In this document: one piece after another, positions 1-8,364 of the stretch | Layout of the letters: every line of letters starts with the position of its first letter | How positions within the stretch are numbered: position 1 is the stretch's first letter | NCBI RefSeq assembly: GCF_021366795.1 | Contig: NZ_JAHCPS010000001.1 | Location: 62,001-126,000, forward strand | Origin: Macrococcoides caseolyticum | GTDB taxonomy: Bacteria > Bacillota > Bacilli > Staphylococcales > Staphylococcaceae | Direction of reading: 5' to 3' | Length of the DNA stretch: 64,000 nt | The notes under the pieces: model-generated | What the model was told of the DNA's origin: nothing | The model's input: the letters and a program-made list of their open reading frames with translations, nothing else | Databases searched by the model: none | Translations under genes and position numbers: made by a program

Positions 1-185
1 AGCGTATTTAACATATCTGTTCTATCGACCCAGTTAAATAATGATTTACCAACAATAATCCCCATTAGAATTTCTGCAACAACGACGGGTAAGAAGTTGA
101 TGCGCAATCGATTAAGTAGGATAGGTGTTAAAAATGCACATACGACAACAATAACTAACGATAATAATTCTGCATGATTTCCCAT
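1..185 (-). CDS. Monovalent cation:proton antiporter, CPA2 family (N-terminal part only)
   Basis: Only the first 61 codons are inside the window; the gene runs off the left edge. The start is the ATG at 183-185, preceded by a GGAGG site. The visible peptide begins MGNHAELLSLVIVVVCAFLT and continues with a second hydrophobic stretch containing PILLNRLRINFLPVVVAEI and a GIIVG turn. This is the usual first two membrane segments of CPA2 (KefB/YjbQ-type) Na+/H+ or K+/H+ exchangers. It lies 9 bases after mgtE on the same strand, as the last visible gene of the relQ-nadK-rluD-mgtE cluster. The Bacillus counterpart by position is yjbQ. Family assignment is fairly secure; ion specificity cannot be read. 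Confidence 0.75.
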   Translation of the reverse strand, partial: MGNHAELLSLVIVVVCAFLTPILLNRLRINFLPVVVAEILMGIIVGKSLFNWVDRTDMLNT

Positions 186-194
186 CTTGACCTC

Positions 195-1571
195 CTAAGT
201 TAAATAACTCATAAATGTCGTTGCTAAACCAAAGTAAATCAACATACTGATAATATCATTGGTCGTTGAAATAAATGGTCCACTCGCAACAGCCGGATCA
301 ATATTTAAACGGTGCATGACAAGTGGTACCATCGCACCAGCAAGTGTTGCAACTGTCATTGCAATCGTTAAGCTAAAGCAAACAATCAATCCCAGTACCG
401 GTGTACGATACAACACACAAATAATAATAAATAGCATCACCGCACAGCTCAGTCCGGTAATCAGCCCGGAACCTGCTTCACGCAGCGCTAATTTAAATTT
501 ACTCTGTTCATCAATTTCACCTGTCGAAATACCACGGACGACAACGGCTAAACTTTGCGTTCCAGAGTTTCCAGCCATCCCACCAATCAGTGGAATAAAT
601 GCAGCGAGTAACGCTACTTTACTTAACGTATCTTCAAATTGACCTAATATTGAAGCAGTAATCATACCCATTACCGTCAGCGCCATAAGCCATGGTAATC
701 GCTTGCGTGCTGTTGCAAAGACAGAATCATCCGTAGAGTCAATATCACTCACCCCGGCAAGCATCGAGTAGTCTTCACTTGCCTCTTCGTCCATAACGTC
801 TAGGATATCGTCAATCGTAATGATACCTAACAGGTGGTTTTGATAATCGACGACCGGTAAAGCTAAGAAATCGTAATCTTTCATAACATTCGCAACATCT
901 TCCTGGTCGTCTGCAACATTTACACTGATAACGCGCTCATTCATAACATCTTCAATATATTCGTCATTCTCAGCAACAATTAAATCTCTCAGCGATATAA
1001 CGCCAACAAGCTGCTTGCGTTCATTTAATACGAAGATATAATAAATTGTTTCTGCCTGAGGTGCCTGCGCTTTCAGCTGGATCATGGCCTCACGTACAGT
1101 ACTTAATGAAGAGACAGAAATAAATTCAGTGGTCATTAATCCACCGGCAGTATCTTCTTCATAATGGATTAATGCTTTAATCTCACTTGCTGTCTTTTTA
1201 TCCATTAATAGTAATAAACTTGCAATTTTCGTCTTCGGTAACATTCTTAAAATATCGACTGCATTATCTAAATACATTTCCTGAAACATGCTACTTGCGT
1301 ATCTTGCATCCATTTCTTCTAATATATGATCATACTCTTCTTCGTCCAGTTCAGTTGTTTCAAGAAATTCAGCTACCTCTTTAGGTGATAGGAACTGATA
1401 AATCTTGTCACGATATTCATCTTCTGATTCCGAGAAGTATTCCCCTTGATCATATGTGTGCAGTTCAAGAAACATCTCTCTAAACTGATCAATATCATTT
1501 TCTTGTAAAAGTGTATCTAACGCTTCTTTGTTATACATTTCCTTTTCCAGTACAACTTCTTCTTCTGCCAT
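195..1571 (-). CDS. mgtE: Magnesium transporter MgtE
   Basis: Mg2+ channel/transporter of 458 residues. Order: an acidic helical N-domain (about 1-130), two CBS domains (about 135-260, with GGLMTTEFISV and DDILDVMDEE), then five membrane segments from about 285 containing the family signature PLIGGMAGNSGTQS. In this family the cytosolic domains sense Mg2+ and close the pore. The reading frame is open 12 codons further upstream, but the ATG at 1569-1571 follows GGAGGTGA at good spacing and gives the usual N-terminus MAEEEV, so I use it. It follows rluD by 25 bases and precedes the CPA2 antiporter by 9, so the three are probably cotranscribed. Confidence 0.95.
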   Translation of the reverse strand: MAEEEVVLEKEMYNKEALDTLLQENDIDQFREMFLELHTYDQGEYFSESEDEYRDKIYQFLSPKEVAEFLETTELDEEEYDHILEEMDARYASSMFQEMYLDNAVDILRMLPKTKIASLLLLMDKKTASEIKALIHYEEDTAGGLMTTEFISVSSLSTVREAMIQLKAQAPQAETIYYIFVLNERKQLVGVISLRDLIVAENDEYIEDVMNERVISVNVADDQEDVANVMKDYDFLALPVVDYQNHLLGIITIDDILDVMDEEASEDYSMLAGVSDIDSTDDSVFATARKRLPWLMALTVMGMITASILGQFEDTLSKVALLAAFIPLIGGMAGNSGTQSLAVVVRGISTGEIDEQSKFKLALREAGSGLITGLSCAVMLFIIICVLYRTPVLGLIVCFSLTIAMTVATLAGAMVPLVMHRLNIDPAVASGPFISTTNDIISMLIYFGLATTFMSYLT

Positions 1572-1596
1572 AATCTCACCTCCAAAATACAATTCA

Positions 1597-2457
1597 TTAT
1601 ACCACATCCATATTATGACTTAAATCGTTAGGTAAATGAGATTCAATGAACAGTATCTCTTCAGTCACTGGATGTTTGAACTTCACTGCATATGCATGTA
1701 GCGCATGGCGTGGCAGTCGCGTATCCTTACCATATAACGTATCTCCAACTAAAGGATGCCCTAAAGACTTAAAGTGCACACGTATCTGATGTGTTCGTCC
1801 AGTATGCAATGTCGCTTTCACAAGTGAAATATCTTGCTTAGAATCATACGCTATACGTTGGTACTCAGTTCTGGCACTTTGCCCTTTGACATGTGGGATA
1901 CGTTCAATAATTGAATCATGTTTACGTGCAATAGGATAACATATATTTCCACACATATTCACTTGACCTGAACATAATAATAAATATTCTTTTTTGATTT
2001 GATTGGTTAATAAGTGATGGAATAGTTGATGCTTACTCATCACAACTAGACCACTTGTATCACGGTCTAATCTGCTGACCGGATGCAGAACACACGTATC
2101 ATCCATTTGTTTAAGGTATCCATACAGTGCTTCAATCAGACTATCATGTGGGTGAAGTTGTGATGGTATCGTATTCATATTAGGCGGTTTATTGGCAATA
2201 ATGATATAAGGATCATCATACACAACCTCGACTTGAATATCACTTTCCTGTAAATACGGACTTCTCGTCTCAGGGGGTAAGATTACTTCTAATGTATCTT
2301 TTGGAGAAAGTGACTTGCGTACCGTAACATGCATGCCATTAACAAGTAAAGCGCCATCCCGTTTAATGGCGCTTAATGATTTCTTGCTAAATTGTTGATC
2401 AATTAAGAAAGCTTTAACAGTTGTGGCTTCATCTATTAAGTAATGTAACTGTATCAT
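1597..2457 (-). CDS. RluA/RluD-family RNA pseudouridine synthase
   Basis: Isomerises uridine to pseudouridine in RNA, in this family usually 23S rRNA or tRNA. It has 286 residues. An S4-like N-terminal RNA-binding region (about 10-75, with [10 protein letters not shown]) precedes the catalytic domain, where the signature [16 protein letters not shown] contains the catalytic Asp. The motifs [10 protein letters not shown] and [11 protein letters not shown] complete the fold. The start overlaps the nadK stop by 4 bases (ATGA-type), showing translational coupling. By position it matches Bacillus yjbO, the RluD-like enzyme beside the NAD kinase gene. The exact target uridine cannot be read from the sequence. 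Confidence 0.93.
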   Translation of the reverse strand: MIQLHYLIDEATTVKAFLIDQQFSKKSLSAIKRDGALLVNGMHVTVRKSLSPKDTLEVILPPETRSPYLQESDIQVEVVYDDPYIIIANKPPNMNTIPSQLHPHDSLIEALYGYLKQMDDTCVLHPVSRLDRDTSGLVVMSKHQLFHHLLTNQIKKEYLLLCSGQVNMCGNICYPIARKHDSIIERIPHVKGQSARTEYQRIAYDSKQDISLVKATLHTGRTHQIRVHFKSLGHPLVGDTLYGKDTRLPRHALHAYAVKFKHPVTEEILFIESHLPNDLSHNMDVV

Positions 2458-3251
2458 TCGCTTGCGATAAATGAATCATGCACTCTTTTCCAGAACGGAA
2501 AGGGTCTAAAACGTGCAAATCTTACTTTCTCATCTGCGACACGATATTGAATTGAAGCCACACCTTTATGATCCGCTGTTAAGTGATCAAATGTTAATTG
2601 TAATGTACTTGGATTTGCCGGAACGACTTGACATGTATGATGCTTCGGTAATACGAGTGGTGAACCCACTGTTCTAAATACACGGTTATTAATTGATGCA
2701 ATTTCTGTAATTTGCATTGCTTCCAGTGACGGATGAATTAAAGCACCACCTAACGCTTTATTATACGCAGTTGAACCACTCGGTGTTGAAATACATAAGC
2801 CATCACCTCGGAAACGTTCAAAGTGATCACCACGGATAAACAAGTCAGCGACAAGCGTCGCGCCGTTATGCGTCTTTACAGTTGCTTCATTTAATGCGAG
2901 ATAACGCGATGGTCTGCCTTCTTCATAACGCACAATCACTTCAACGAGTGGATACTCAATCACTTGAAAAGTATCATTATTGATTGCAATGATTAACTTT
3001 TCAACTTCATGCGGTAACCAGTCAGCATAAAACCCCAAATGTCCCGTGTGTATCCCGACAAAACTCGTTTCGCTTAATCGGTGACTATATGTATGAAATG
3101 CCTGCAGCAATGTTCCATCCCCACCGACAGAGATGACAATTTCAGGTGTAGTAACATCTTCAGTCATATTAAAGTCTTTCATATAACTTATCATTTTCTG
3201 TTTCAATGCATCACTCTTAGAGTCACCTTTACTCAAAATATTAAAGCGCAT
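2454..3251 (-). CDS. nadK: NAD kinase
   Basis: Phosphorylates NAD to NADP using ATP or polyphosphate; cytosolic. It has 265 residues, typical of the Gram-positive short form. The GGDGT nucleotide-binding motif is at about residue 45 ([15 protein letters not shown]), followed by the conserved NE in ALNEATVK and the [11 protein letters not shown] loop. I chose the ATG at 3249-3251 ([13 protein letters not shown], matching staphylococcal PpnK) over an in-frame TTG one codon upstream. It lies 12 bases downstream of relQ and overlaps rluD. The pairing of relQ with nadK is conserved across Bacillales. Confidence 0.96.
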   Translation of the reverse strand: MRFNILSKGDSKSDALKQKMISYMKDFNMTEDVTTPEIVISVGGDGTLLQAFHTYSHRLSETSFVGIHTGHLGFYADWLPHEVEKLIIAINNDTFQVIEYPLVEVIVRYEEGRPSRYLALNEATVKTHNGATLVADLFIRGDHFERFRGDGLCISTPSGSTAYNKALGGALIHPSLEAMQITEIASINNRVFRTVGSPLVLPKHHTCQVVPANPSTLQLTFDHLTADHKGVASIQYRVADEKVRFARFRPFPFWKRVHDSFIASE

Positions 3252-3263
3252 CAATTCACCCTC

Positions 3264-3893
3264 TTAGTCTCTAATCTCACTACGTTGTTCTGAATAAAAC
3301 TTTTGTGCCTCTTTTATCTCTTCTCGAATTTCAGACATTTCTTCATCAAGTAAGTATGCTGCTTCTGCTGCACGTTCTAATCGATGTTGTATCTCTGGCG
3401 GATAATCCCCTGCATATTTATAGCGCAGTGTATGTTCTATCGTTGCCCAGAAATTCATTGCAAGTGTCCTAATTTGTATTTCTGCCAGGATAAATTTCTG
3501 ACCATTTAACGTTTCTATCGGATATTTAATAATCACGTGATATGAGCGATAGCCACTTTCTTTTGTATCTTTAATATAGTCGCGCTCTTCTACAACTTCA
3601 AAGTCATGACGGTTGCGCAACATGGCCACAACGACATCAATATCATCGACAAACTGACACATTAGACGAAGACCTGCAATATCATACATTTCTTCACTTA
3701 GACGATCAAAAGGAATACCTCGTGTATTTGCCTTCTCAATAATACTTGGAATCGGTTTAACACGGCCTGTAACAAACTCAATCGGGCTTGATTTCCCTTC
3801 TGATTGAAATTGTTTACGAATCCCTTTTAATTTTATCTTTAGTTCATCTATTGCCTGTTTATACGGCGATAGAAATAAATCCCACTGGTTCAT
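3264..3893 (-). CDS. relQ: Small alarmone synthetase RelQ, (p)ppGpp synthetase
   Basis: Makes pppGpp/ppGpp from ATP and GTP/GDP and lacks any hydrolase domain. It has 209 residues, the usual size of a stand-alone synthetase. The synthetase core runs from about 45 to 165, with GLRLMCQFVDDI, the conserved GYRSYHVIIKYP and the metal-binding EIQIRTLAMNFWATIEH. The C-terminal helices (about 170-209) drive tetramer formation in known RelQ. In this family synthesis is stimulated by pppGpp and expression rises under cell-wall stress. It sits 16 bases after the UPF0738 gene and directly before nadK, the yjbM position in Bacillus. Confidence 0.95.
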   Translation of the reverse strand: MNQWDLFLSPYKQAIDELKIKLKGIRKQFQSEGKSSPIEFVTGRVKPIPSIIEKANTRGIPFDRLSEEMYDIAGLRLMCQFVDDIDVVVAMLRNRHDFEVVEERDYIKDTKESGYRSYHVIIKYPIETLNGQKFILAEIQIRTLAMNFWATIEHTLRYKYAGDYPPEIQHRLERAAEAAYLLDEEMSEIREEIKEAQKFYSEQRSEIRD

Positions 3894-3909
3894 TCTATTT
3901 CACCTCAAA

Positions 3910-4254
3910 TTAAAGCTCAAATACCTCTTCAACACGTTCAGTAAAAGGCTTCCCGTAATTGTAATTACCTTTAATATTATCCAGTAAATCATTTAATTCA
4001 GTTTCAAATCCTGTTAATTCTATTGTACCGTATAGAAACCACGGTTTATGTTTATTTGCTTTTAACATCTTCCACGATTCTTCAACAAATCGTAAATTGT
4101 GAAAACTATCTTCACCATCTAATAAGTAAACAAATTGAAAATGATCACTATCTACAACAAGTGTACCTGTTGCTTCTGCTTCAATTTGAGGTTCTTCAGT
4201 ATAAATAACAACTTTATCTTCTTCCAGTTTAATTTCATTAACATGTAAATTCAT
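3910..4254 (-). CDS. UPF0738 family protein (YjbL-like), function unknown
   Basis: Small soluble protein of 114 residues, no signal or membrane segment. It belongs to the uncharacterised UPF0738 family found beside relQ in staphylococci and Bacillus (yjbL). Recognisable family features are the N-terminal NLHVNEIKLEEDKVVIY, the central VDSDHFQFVYLLDG and the C-terminal LDNIKGNYNYGKPF. AAGGAG lies immediately before an ATG at 4263; the next in-frame ATG (4252-4254) has proper spacing and fits the family N-terminus, so I use it. It probably heads the relQ-nadK-rluD-mgtE transcription unit and is divergent from yjbK. No function can be assigned. Confidence 0.85.
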   Translation of the reverse strand: MNLHVNEIKLEEDKVVIYTEEPQIEAEATGTLVVDSDHFQFVYLLDGEDSFHNLRFVEESWKMLKANKHKPWFLYGTIELTGFETELNDLLDNIKGNYNYGKPFTERVEEVFEL

Positions 4255-4337
4255 TTCATTCATCTCCTTAGCATGTTTATTTTACCATAAATCTTAACGT
4301 TCTATATAAGAATTTGTCGAATGAAAGCTGTAGATAC

Positions 4338-4366
4338 TTTACATCATTTGTATGGTTGTCCATAAT
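4338..4366 (+). promoter_or_regulatory. Promoter of the yjbK-yjbI-yjbH operon
   Basis: TTTACA (4338-4343) and CATAAT (4361-4366) are separated by 17 bases, a sigma-A-like arrangement 24 bases upstream of the yjbK start. An AAAGGGGG ribosome site follows. Read by eye only. Confidence 0.5.
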
Positions 4367-4389
4367 AAAATATATAAAGGGGGCACACC

Positions 4390-4977
4390 ATGGAAGCTTT
4401 AGAAATTGAATTCAAAAATTTAATTGATTATCCAACATATGATCATTTAAAAACAACTTTATTTGAAAATGCACCGCTGATTACTCAAACCAACTTCTAT
4501 ATCGATACAAAACAGTTTGGCTTAAAAGATAACCACTGTGCACTAAGAATACGCGACAATGGGTATCAACAAGTGATGACCTTAAAAGTCCCACAATCTG
4601 TGGGTATAATGGAGTATTCCGGCGAAATTGATGAACAAATCATTGATGAAGATCTGATTATACAAGATTACATACCAGAAAATATTCTATCAGAACTTGA
4701 GAAGATGGCGATTACTGTAAATGATCTGCATGTCTTCGGAGCATTATCAACTGAACGTCGTGAAATTGACTACAAAGGTGGCCTACTTGTTCTGGATGCG
4801 AGCTTCTACCTCGATACAAGTGACTATGAAATTGAATATGAAGTACACGATTACACAGAAGGCGAAAAAATATTTAATCAATTTCTTTCAGAAAATAAGA
4901 TTGAAGTTCGCGATACAATCAGTAAAGTACAGCGCTTTTATAATCATTACAAGTATCTTTCAAGCAAAAAACTTTAA
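4390..4977 (+). CDS. yjbK: CYTH domain protein (YjbK-like inorganic triphosphatase family)
   Basis: Soluble protein of 195 residues from the CYTH/triphosphate tunnel metalloenzyme family. The signature ExExK is present at the N-terminus (EALEIEFKNL). Charged strand motifs that line the tunnel follow: ALRIRDNG, TLKVPQ, ERREIDYKGG and EIEYEVHDY. Members bind Mg2+ and triphosphate; several act as inorganic triphosphatases, but the physiological substrate of the YjbK branch is not established. It is the first gene of a plus-strand operon with the truncated haemoglobin and yjbH, and is divergent from the alarmone synthetase cluster. Confidence 0.88.
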   Translation: MEALEIEFKNLIDYPTYDHLKTTLFENAPLITQTNFYIDTKQFGLKDNHCALRIRDNGYQQVMTLKVPQSVGIMEYSGEIDEQIIDEDLIIQDYIPENILSELEKMAITVNDLHVFGALSTERREIDYKGGLLVLDASFYLDTSDYEIEYEVHDYTEGEKIFNQFLSENKIEVRDTISKVQRFYNHYKYLSSKKL

Positions 4978-5024
4978 AAATAACTTAAAAATGCTATATT
5001 TATATCAATACAAGGAGGCGTGTT

Positions 5025-5390
5025 ATGACATCTGTTTATGAACGTATCGGTCAGGATACGCTTTATGAAATGATTGATATCTTCTATCATTATGTTGCGC
5101 GTGATACACGTATTAATCATTTATTTCCAGGTGACTTTGAAGAAACAGCACGCAAGCAAAAGCAATTTCTCACGCAATTTCTTGGTGGACCGACATTATA
5201 TTCTGATGAACATGGCCATCCGATGATGCGTGCACGCCATATGCATTTTGAAATCGGTGAGCTCGAGAAGAATGCCTGGCTTGAAAATATGTATCGTGCG
5301 GCACATGAAGTTGAAATGGAAGATGAAGTCCGTAACTATTTACTCCAACGTTTAACATTAACTGCTGAGCATATGAAAAATGTCTATTAA
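5025..5390 (+). CDS. yjbI: Truncated haemoglobin, group II (YjbI-like)
   Basis: Haem-binding globin of 121 residues, the usual length for a group II truncated globin. The proximal haem ligand is the His in RARHMHFEI (about residue 64), and the group II Trp follows in KNAWLENM. The N-terminal YERIGQDTLYEMIDIFY and FPGDFEE are typical. GGAGG precedes the ATG at good spacing. It lies 47 bases after yjbK and 19 before yjbH. The globin-YjbH pairing is conserved in Bacillales, and in Bacillus YjbI has been linked to protection against oxidation. Direct oxygen or NO chemistry here is inferred from the family. Confidence 0.93.
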   Translation: MTSVYERIGQDTLYEMIDIFYHYVARDTRINHLFPGDFEETARKQKQFLTQFLGGPTLYSDEHGHPMMRARHMHFEIGELEKNAWLENMYRAAHEVEMEDEVRNYLLQRLTLTAEHMKNVY

Positions 5391-5409
5391 AGAATAAAGG
5401 TGATGTAGG

Positions 5410-6186
5410 ATGCATTCGTTACAAGTATTGGAAAATCAGGCACAGAACCAATTAGTGTCTACACAAAAGATTGAAATCTATTCTTTCTTCGATCCTTTCT
5501 GTAAAGCATCGTGGCAATTAAAAGCCACTTTAAGAAAATTGCAAATTGAATACAGCCAATTCGTAGAGATTAAGCAAATTCTTCTTCCTACATTAAAGGT
5601 ATTAACGAAATGTCAGGCACAAAGTACGACATGTGATGATAACATTGCACTCGCTTTTAAAGCCGCTGAATTACAAGGCCGCAAGAAAGCGAATTTATTC
5701 CTTAATTATATCCAGAATGAAATTATGCCGAAACAAGATATCATTACTAAAGAACTCATCATGCATTGTGCACATAAAGCATTACTAGATTTAGATGTAT
5801 TCTTAGAAGACATTCGTAGTAACCACGTAACGACGTCGTTAAAGTGTGATCAGCATATCGCGAGTGAAATGGATGTAACACTAACACCGACACTCGTCTT
5901 CTTTAATGAGAATTACGAAGATGAGGGTATTAAAGTTGAAGGTGTACAAGCCTATCATATTTACACTTATATTATTAATGAATTAGTCGATACACATATT
6001 GAGAAGAAATTACCGCCAGCGCTCATTGATTACATTCGTGAGCAGGAGATGGTCAGCGAGAATGAACTGGAGATCGTTTATGAATGGCCACACAATATTC
6101 TCATGAATGAACTTAGAAAATTAAAACTACAGAACAAAATTGAGGATGTATATTACGACCATGATTTATTCTGGAGAATCAAATAA
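5410..6186 (+). CDS. yjbH: YjbH, adaptor that delivers Spx to ClpXP
   Basis: Adaptor of 258 residues with a DsbA-like thioredoxin fold (about 18-190) and a C-terminal winged region. In Bacillus and Staphylococcus it binds the redox regulator Spx and speeds its degradation by ClpXP. Family hallmarks are EIYSFFDPFC, KCQAQST, AFKAAELQGRKKA and the LTPTLVFFNE cis-Pro loop. The redox motif is reduced to a single cysteine: C31-K-A-S34 instead of CxxC. It is last in the yjbK-yjbI-yjbH operon, followed by a strong terminator. Its client gene spx lies 4 kb away. Confidence 0.94.
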   Translation: MHSLQVLENQAQNQLVSTQKIEIYSFFDPFCKASWQLKATLRKLQIEYSQFVEIKQILLPTLKVLTKCQAQSTTCDDNIALAFKAAELQGRKKANLFLNYIQNEIMPKQDIITKELIMHCAHKALLDLDVFLEDIRSNHVTTSLKCDQHIASEMDVTLTPTLVFFNENYEDEGIKVEGVQAYHIYTYIINELVDTHIEKKLPPALIDYIREQEMVSENELEIVYEWPHNILMNELRKLKLQNKIEDVYYDHDLFWRIK

Positions 6187-6236
6187 AAACCATGTAATAT
6201 CGTGCATGACAAGATGCACTGATTACATGGTTTTTT
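6187..6236 (+). terminator. Terminator of the yjbK-yjbI-yjbH operon
   Basis: Long hairpin with outer arms AACCATGTAAT/ATTACATGGTT and inner arms GTGCAT/ATGCAC, followed by six T, directly after the yjbH stop. Confidence 0.85.
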
Positions 6237-6329
6237 GTGTATTATATAAATTTAATAGAACAACTAGTACAGATATCATTGTATTTTCATCACCTATTGC
6301 ATAGACATCCGCACTTAAACATAAGCATA

Positions 6330-6429
6330 AAAAAATACCGTGTCTGATTACACGGTATTTTTAAACAAAGGGGATGGGAGAAATTTTTCACTCAAACAAA
6401 GGGGTATGTTTGGTATGTGATTAATTTCA
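6330..6429 (-). ncRNA. rsaE: RsaE/RoxS regulatory small RNA
   Basis: A trans-acting sRNA of about 100 nt. On the minus strand a clear promoter (TTGATA at 6460-6465, 17-base spacer, TATAGT at 6437-6442) is followed by an RNA starting near 6429. It contains two CCCCTTTGTTT blocks (one ends at 6396, the other at 6365) and the single-stranded TTTCTCCCATCCCC region, then a hairpin (arms AAATACCGTG/CACGGTATTT) and a T-run ending near 6330. These C-rich blocks are the conserved seeds of staphylococcal RsaE and Bacillus RoxS, and the position between yjbH and pepF is where I remember it in those genomes. In those organisms it represses peptide uptake, TCA-cycle and arginine-catabolic mRNAs and responds to NO and respiration regulators. 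The terminal hairpin can also stop plus-strand transcription. Confidence 0.92.
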
Positions 6430-6517
6430 TATACTTACTATAACACGATATTCTTACTGTATCAACCCAAAATATGTCTGTTCACAAATATGCCATATTG
6501 TAAACGCATACAGTCTA

Positions 6518-8329
6518 TTACTTACGCATCGCTTTTACTAATGCTTCAAATTCGTTTAATCGTTCCTCAAATACAGTACATGCATTTTCTATTGGTGCGC
6601 TGCTTGTCATATCAACGCCCGCTTTCTTCAGTACTTCAATCGGATAATCTGAGCTACCAGCTTTTAAGAATTCATCAATATATCGTGATACTGCCGGCTC
6701 ACCTTCCTCAAGTATTTGCTTGCTTAATGCATAGGCTGCACTATAACCTGTTGCATATTGATAAACATAGTAGTTGTAGTAGAAGTGTGGTATTCTACTC
6801 CACTCATACTGGATATATTCATCCGTTAACACAGCATCTCCGTAATATTTCTTATTCAGCGCACTATATTCAGCATTCAATCGTTCTGCAGTGAGTGGTT
6901 CATTCTTCTCTACAATCGAATGAATGATATATTCAAACTCTGCAAACATCGTTTGTCTGAACACTGTTCCTCTAAATCCATCTAGCTGGTAATTGAGAAG
7001 ATAAAGCTTTTTCAATTCATCATCCAAATGCTTATACATATAATCAGCAAGTAATGCTTCATTACAAGTAGAAGCAACTTCAGCAACAAAGATAGAATAA
7101 CCAGACATATTTGATGGCTGATGCTTTCTTGAGAAGTAGCTATGTGCGCTATGTCCAAATTCGTGTGTTAATGTAAATGTATTGTTAACACTATCTGTCC
7201 AGTTCATTAAGATGAATGGATTTGTTCCAAAAGTACCAGATGAATAGGCACCGCTTCTTTTCCCTTTATTCTCATAGACATCTACCCAGCGATTGGTTAA
7301 TCCTTCTTTAATAACATCCGTGTATGCCTTACCCATCGGCGCTAATGACTTTAACATCCAGTCTTTCGCTTCTTCATAACTCACTTTAAAATCCACATTC
7401 TCAACTAATGGCGTGTACATATCATACATATACATTTCATCTAACCCAAGTAGTTCTTTACGGAGCTCTGTATAGCGATGTAATAAATGCAGATTTTTAT
7501 TAATGGTTTCAATTAAGTTATCATACACTGATTCTGGGATATCATTATTAAATAATGCCTGGTGACGCGCACTATTGTAGTTTCTCACTTTACTAGAAAA
7601 GACACTCGCTTTCACCTTACCTGCTAAAGTTTGAGATAATGTGTTATTAAACTTACCATATTCACGATACACCGCTTTATAGGCGTTCTCACGAAGTACG
7701 CGGTCTTCTGACTCTAAGTAAGTAATGTAATTGCCATGTGATAATGGATGAGAATTACCCTCTTGATCTAAAATATTATCAAACGTTAAGTCGGCATTAT
7801 TAAACATGCTATACGTATTACTAGATGAAGAAAGTGCTTCCTGCGCTTCAGCTAAAATATACTCTTCTTTGTCACTTAGAACGTGCGGACGACGCTTATT
7901 AATTTTCTCAAGATCAAACTGATAACGCTTCAAGCCAGGCTGTTCTGCGATAAATTGTTGAAGTTTTGTTGCTTCAATCGTCATGAGCTCAGGTAATATA
8001 AAGCTCCATGCAGATGAGAACTGGCTTGCAAGCGTTGCTGCTCGACCTTCAAATGCAGTATACTTTGGATTCGTAGTATCTTCATCATGCTTTAAATGGG
8101 CATAGACATAGACCTTACCTAAACGTTCATCTATTTCAGAATCGAGTTGTAATGCATTCAGTAATACTTCACTCGATTGATTTAATTTGCCTTGAAATGC
8201 TTTCTCTTTTCCTAGATAAGAAGAAAGTTCAGCAAATGCGTCTTCCCATGCTTCATCTGTCGGGAAAATTGTCGTTAAATCCCATGTATTCTCTTCTTGT
8301 TGTTCATTTCTTGTCATTAATTCAGTCAT
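6518..8329 (-). CDS. pepF: Oligoendopeptidase F
   Basis: Cytosolic M3-family zinc metallopeptidase of 603 residues that cleaves peptides of roughly 7-17 residues. The zinc site HEFGH is in LTHEFGHSAHSYFS, with the downstream Glu in FVAEVASTCNEALL. The frame is open 55 codons further upstream, but the ATG at 8327-8329 follows GGAGGGAC and gives the normal N-terminus MTELMTRNEQQEENTWDL. It lies just downstream of the broken coiA, the order coiA-pepF seen throughout Bacillales. Together with the Opp transporter 4 kb away it would break down imported peptides. Confidence 0.96.
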   Translation of the reverse strand: MTELMTRNEQQEENTWDLTTIFPTDEAWEDAFAELSSYLGKEKAFQGKLNQSSEVLLNALQLDSEIDERLGKVYVYAHLKHDEDTTNPKYTAFEGRAATLASQFSSAWSFILPELMTIEATKLQQFIAEQPGLKRYQFDLEKINKRRPHVLSDKEEYILAEAQEALSSSSNTYSMFNNADLTFDNILDQEGNSHPLSHGNYITYLESEDRVLRENAYKAVYREYGKFNNTLSQTLAGKVKASVFSSKVRNYNSARHQALFNNDIPESVYDNLIETINKNLHLLHRYTELRKELLGLDEMYMYDMYTPLVENVDFKVSYEEAKDWMLKSLAPMGKAYTDVIKEGLTNRWVDVYENKGKRSGAYSSGTFGTNPFILMNWTDSVNNTFTLTHEFGHSAHSYFSRKHQPSNMSGYSIFVAEVASTCNEALLADYMYKHLDDELKKLYLLNYQLDGFRGTVFRQTMFAEFEYIIHSIVEKNEPLTAERLNAEYSALNKKYYGDAVLTDEYIQYEWSRIPHFYYNYYVYQYATGYSAAYALSKQILEEGEPAVSRYIDEFLKAGSSDYPIEVLKKAGVDMTSSAPIENACTVFEERLNEFEALVKAMRK

Positions 8330-8364
8330 AATGTCCCTCCAAATCTTTAATACCTTTAATTTTC

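Noticed and set aside
259-642. Antisense open frames over mgtE, pepF, fabF, clpB, rocA and others
   Set aside because: They lie fully opposite well-supported genes, lack ribosome sites and give no recognisable proteins.
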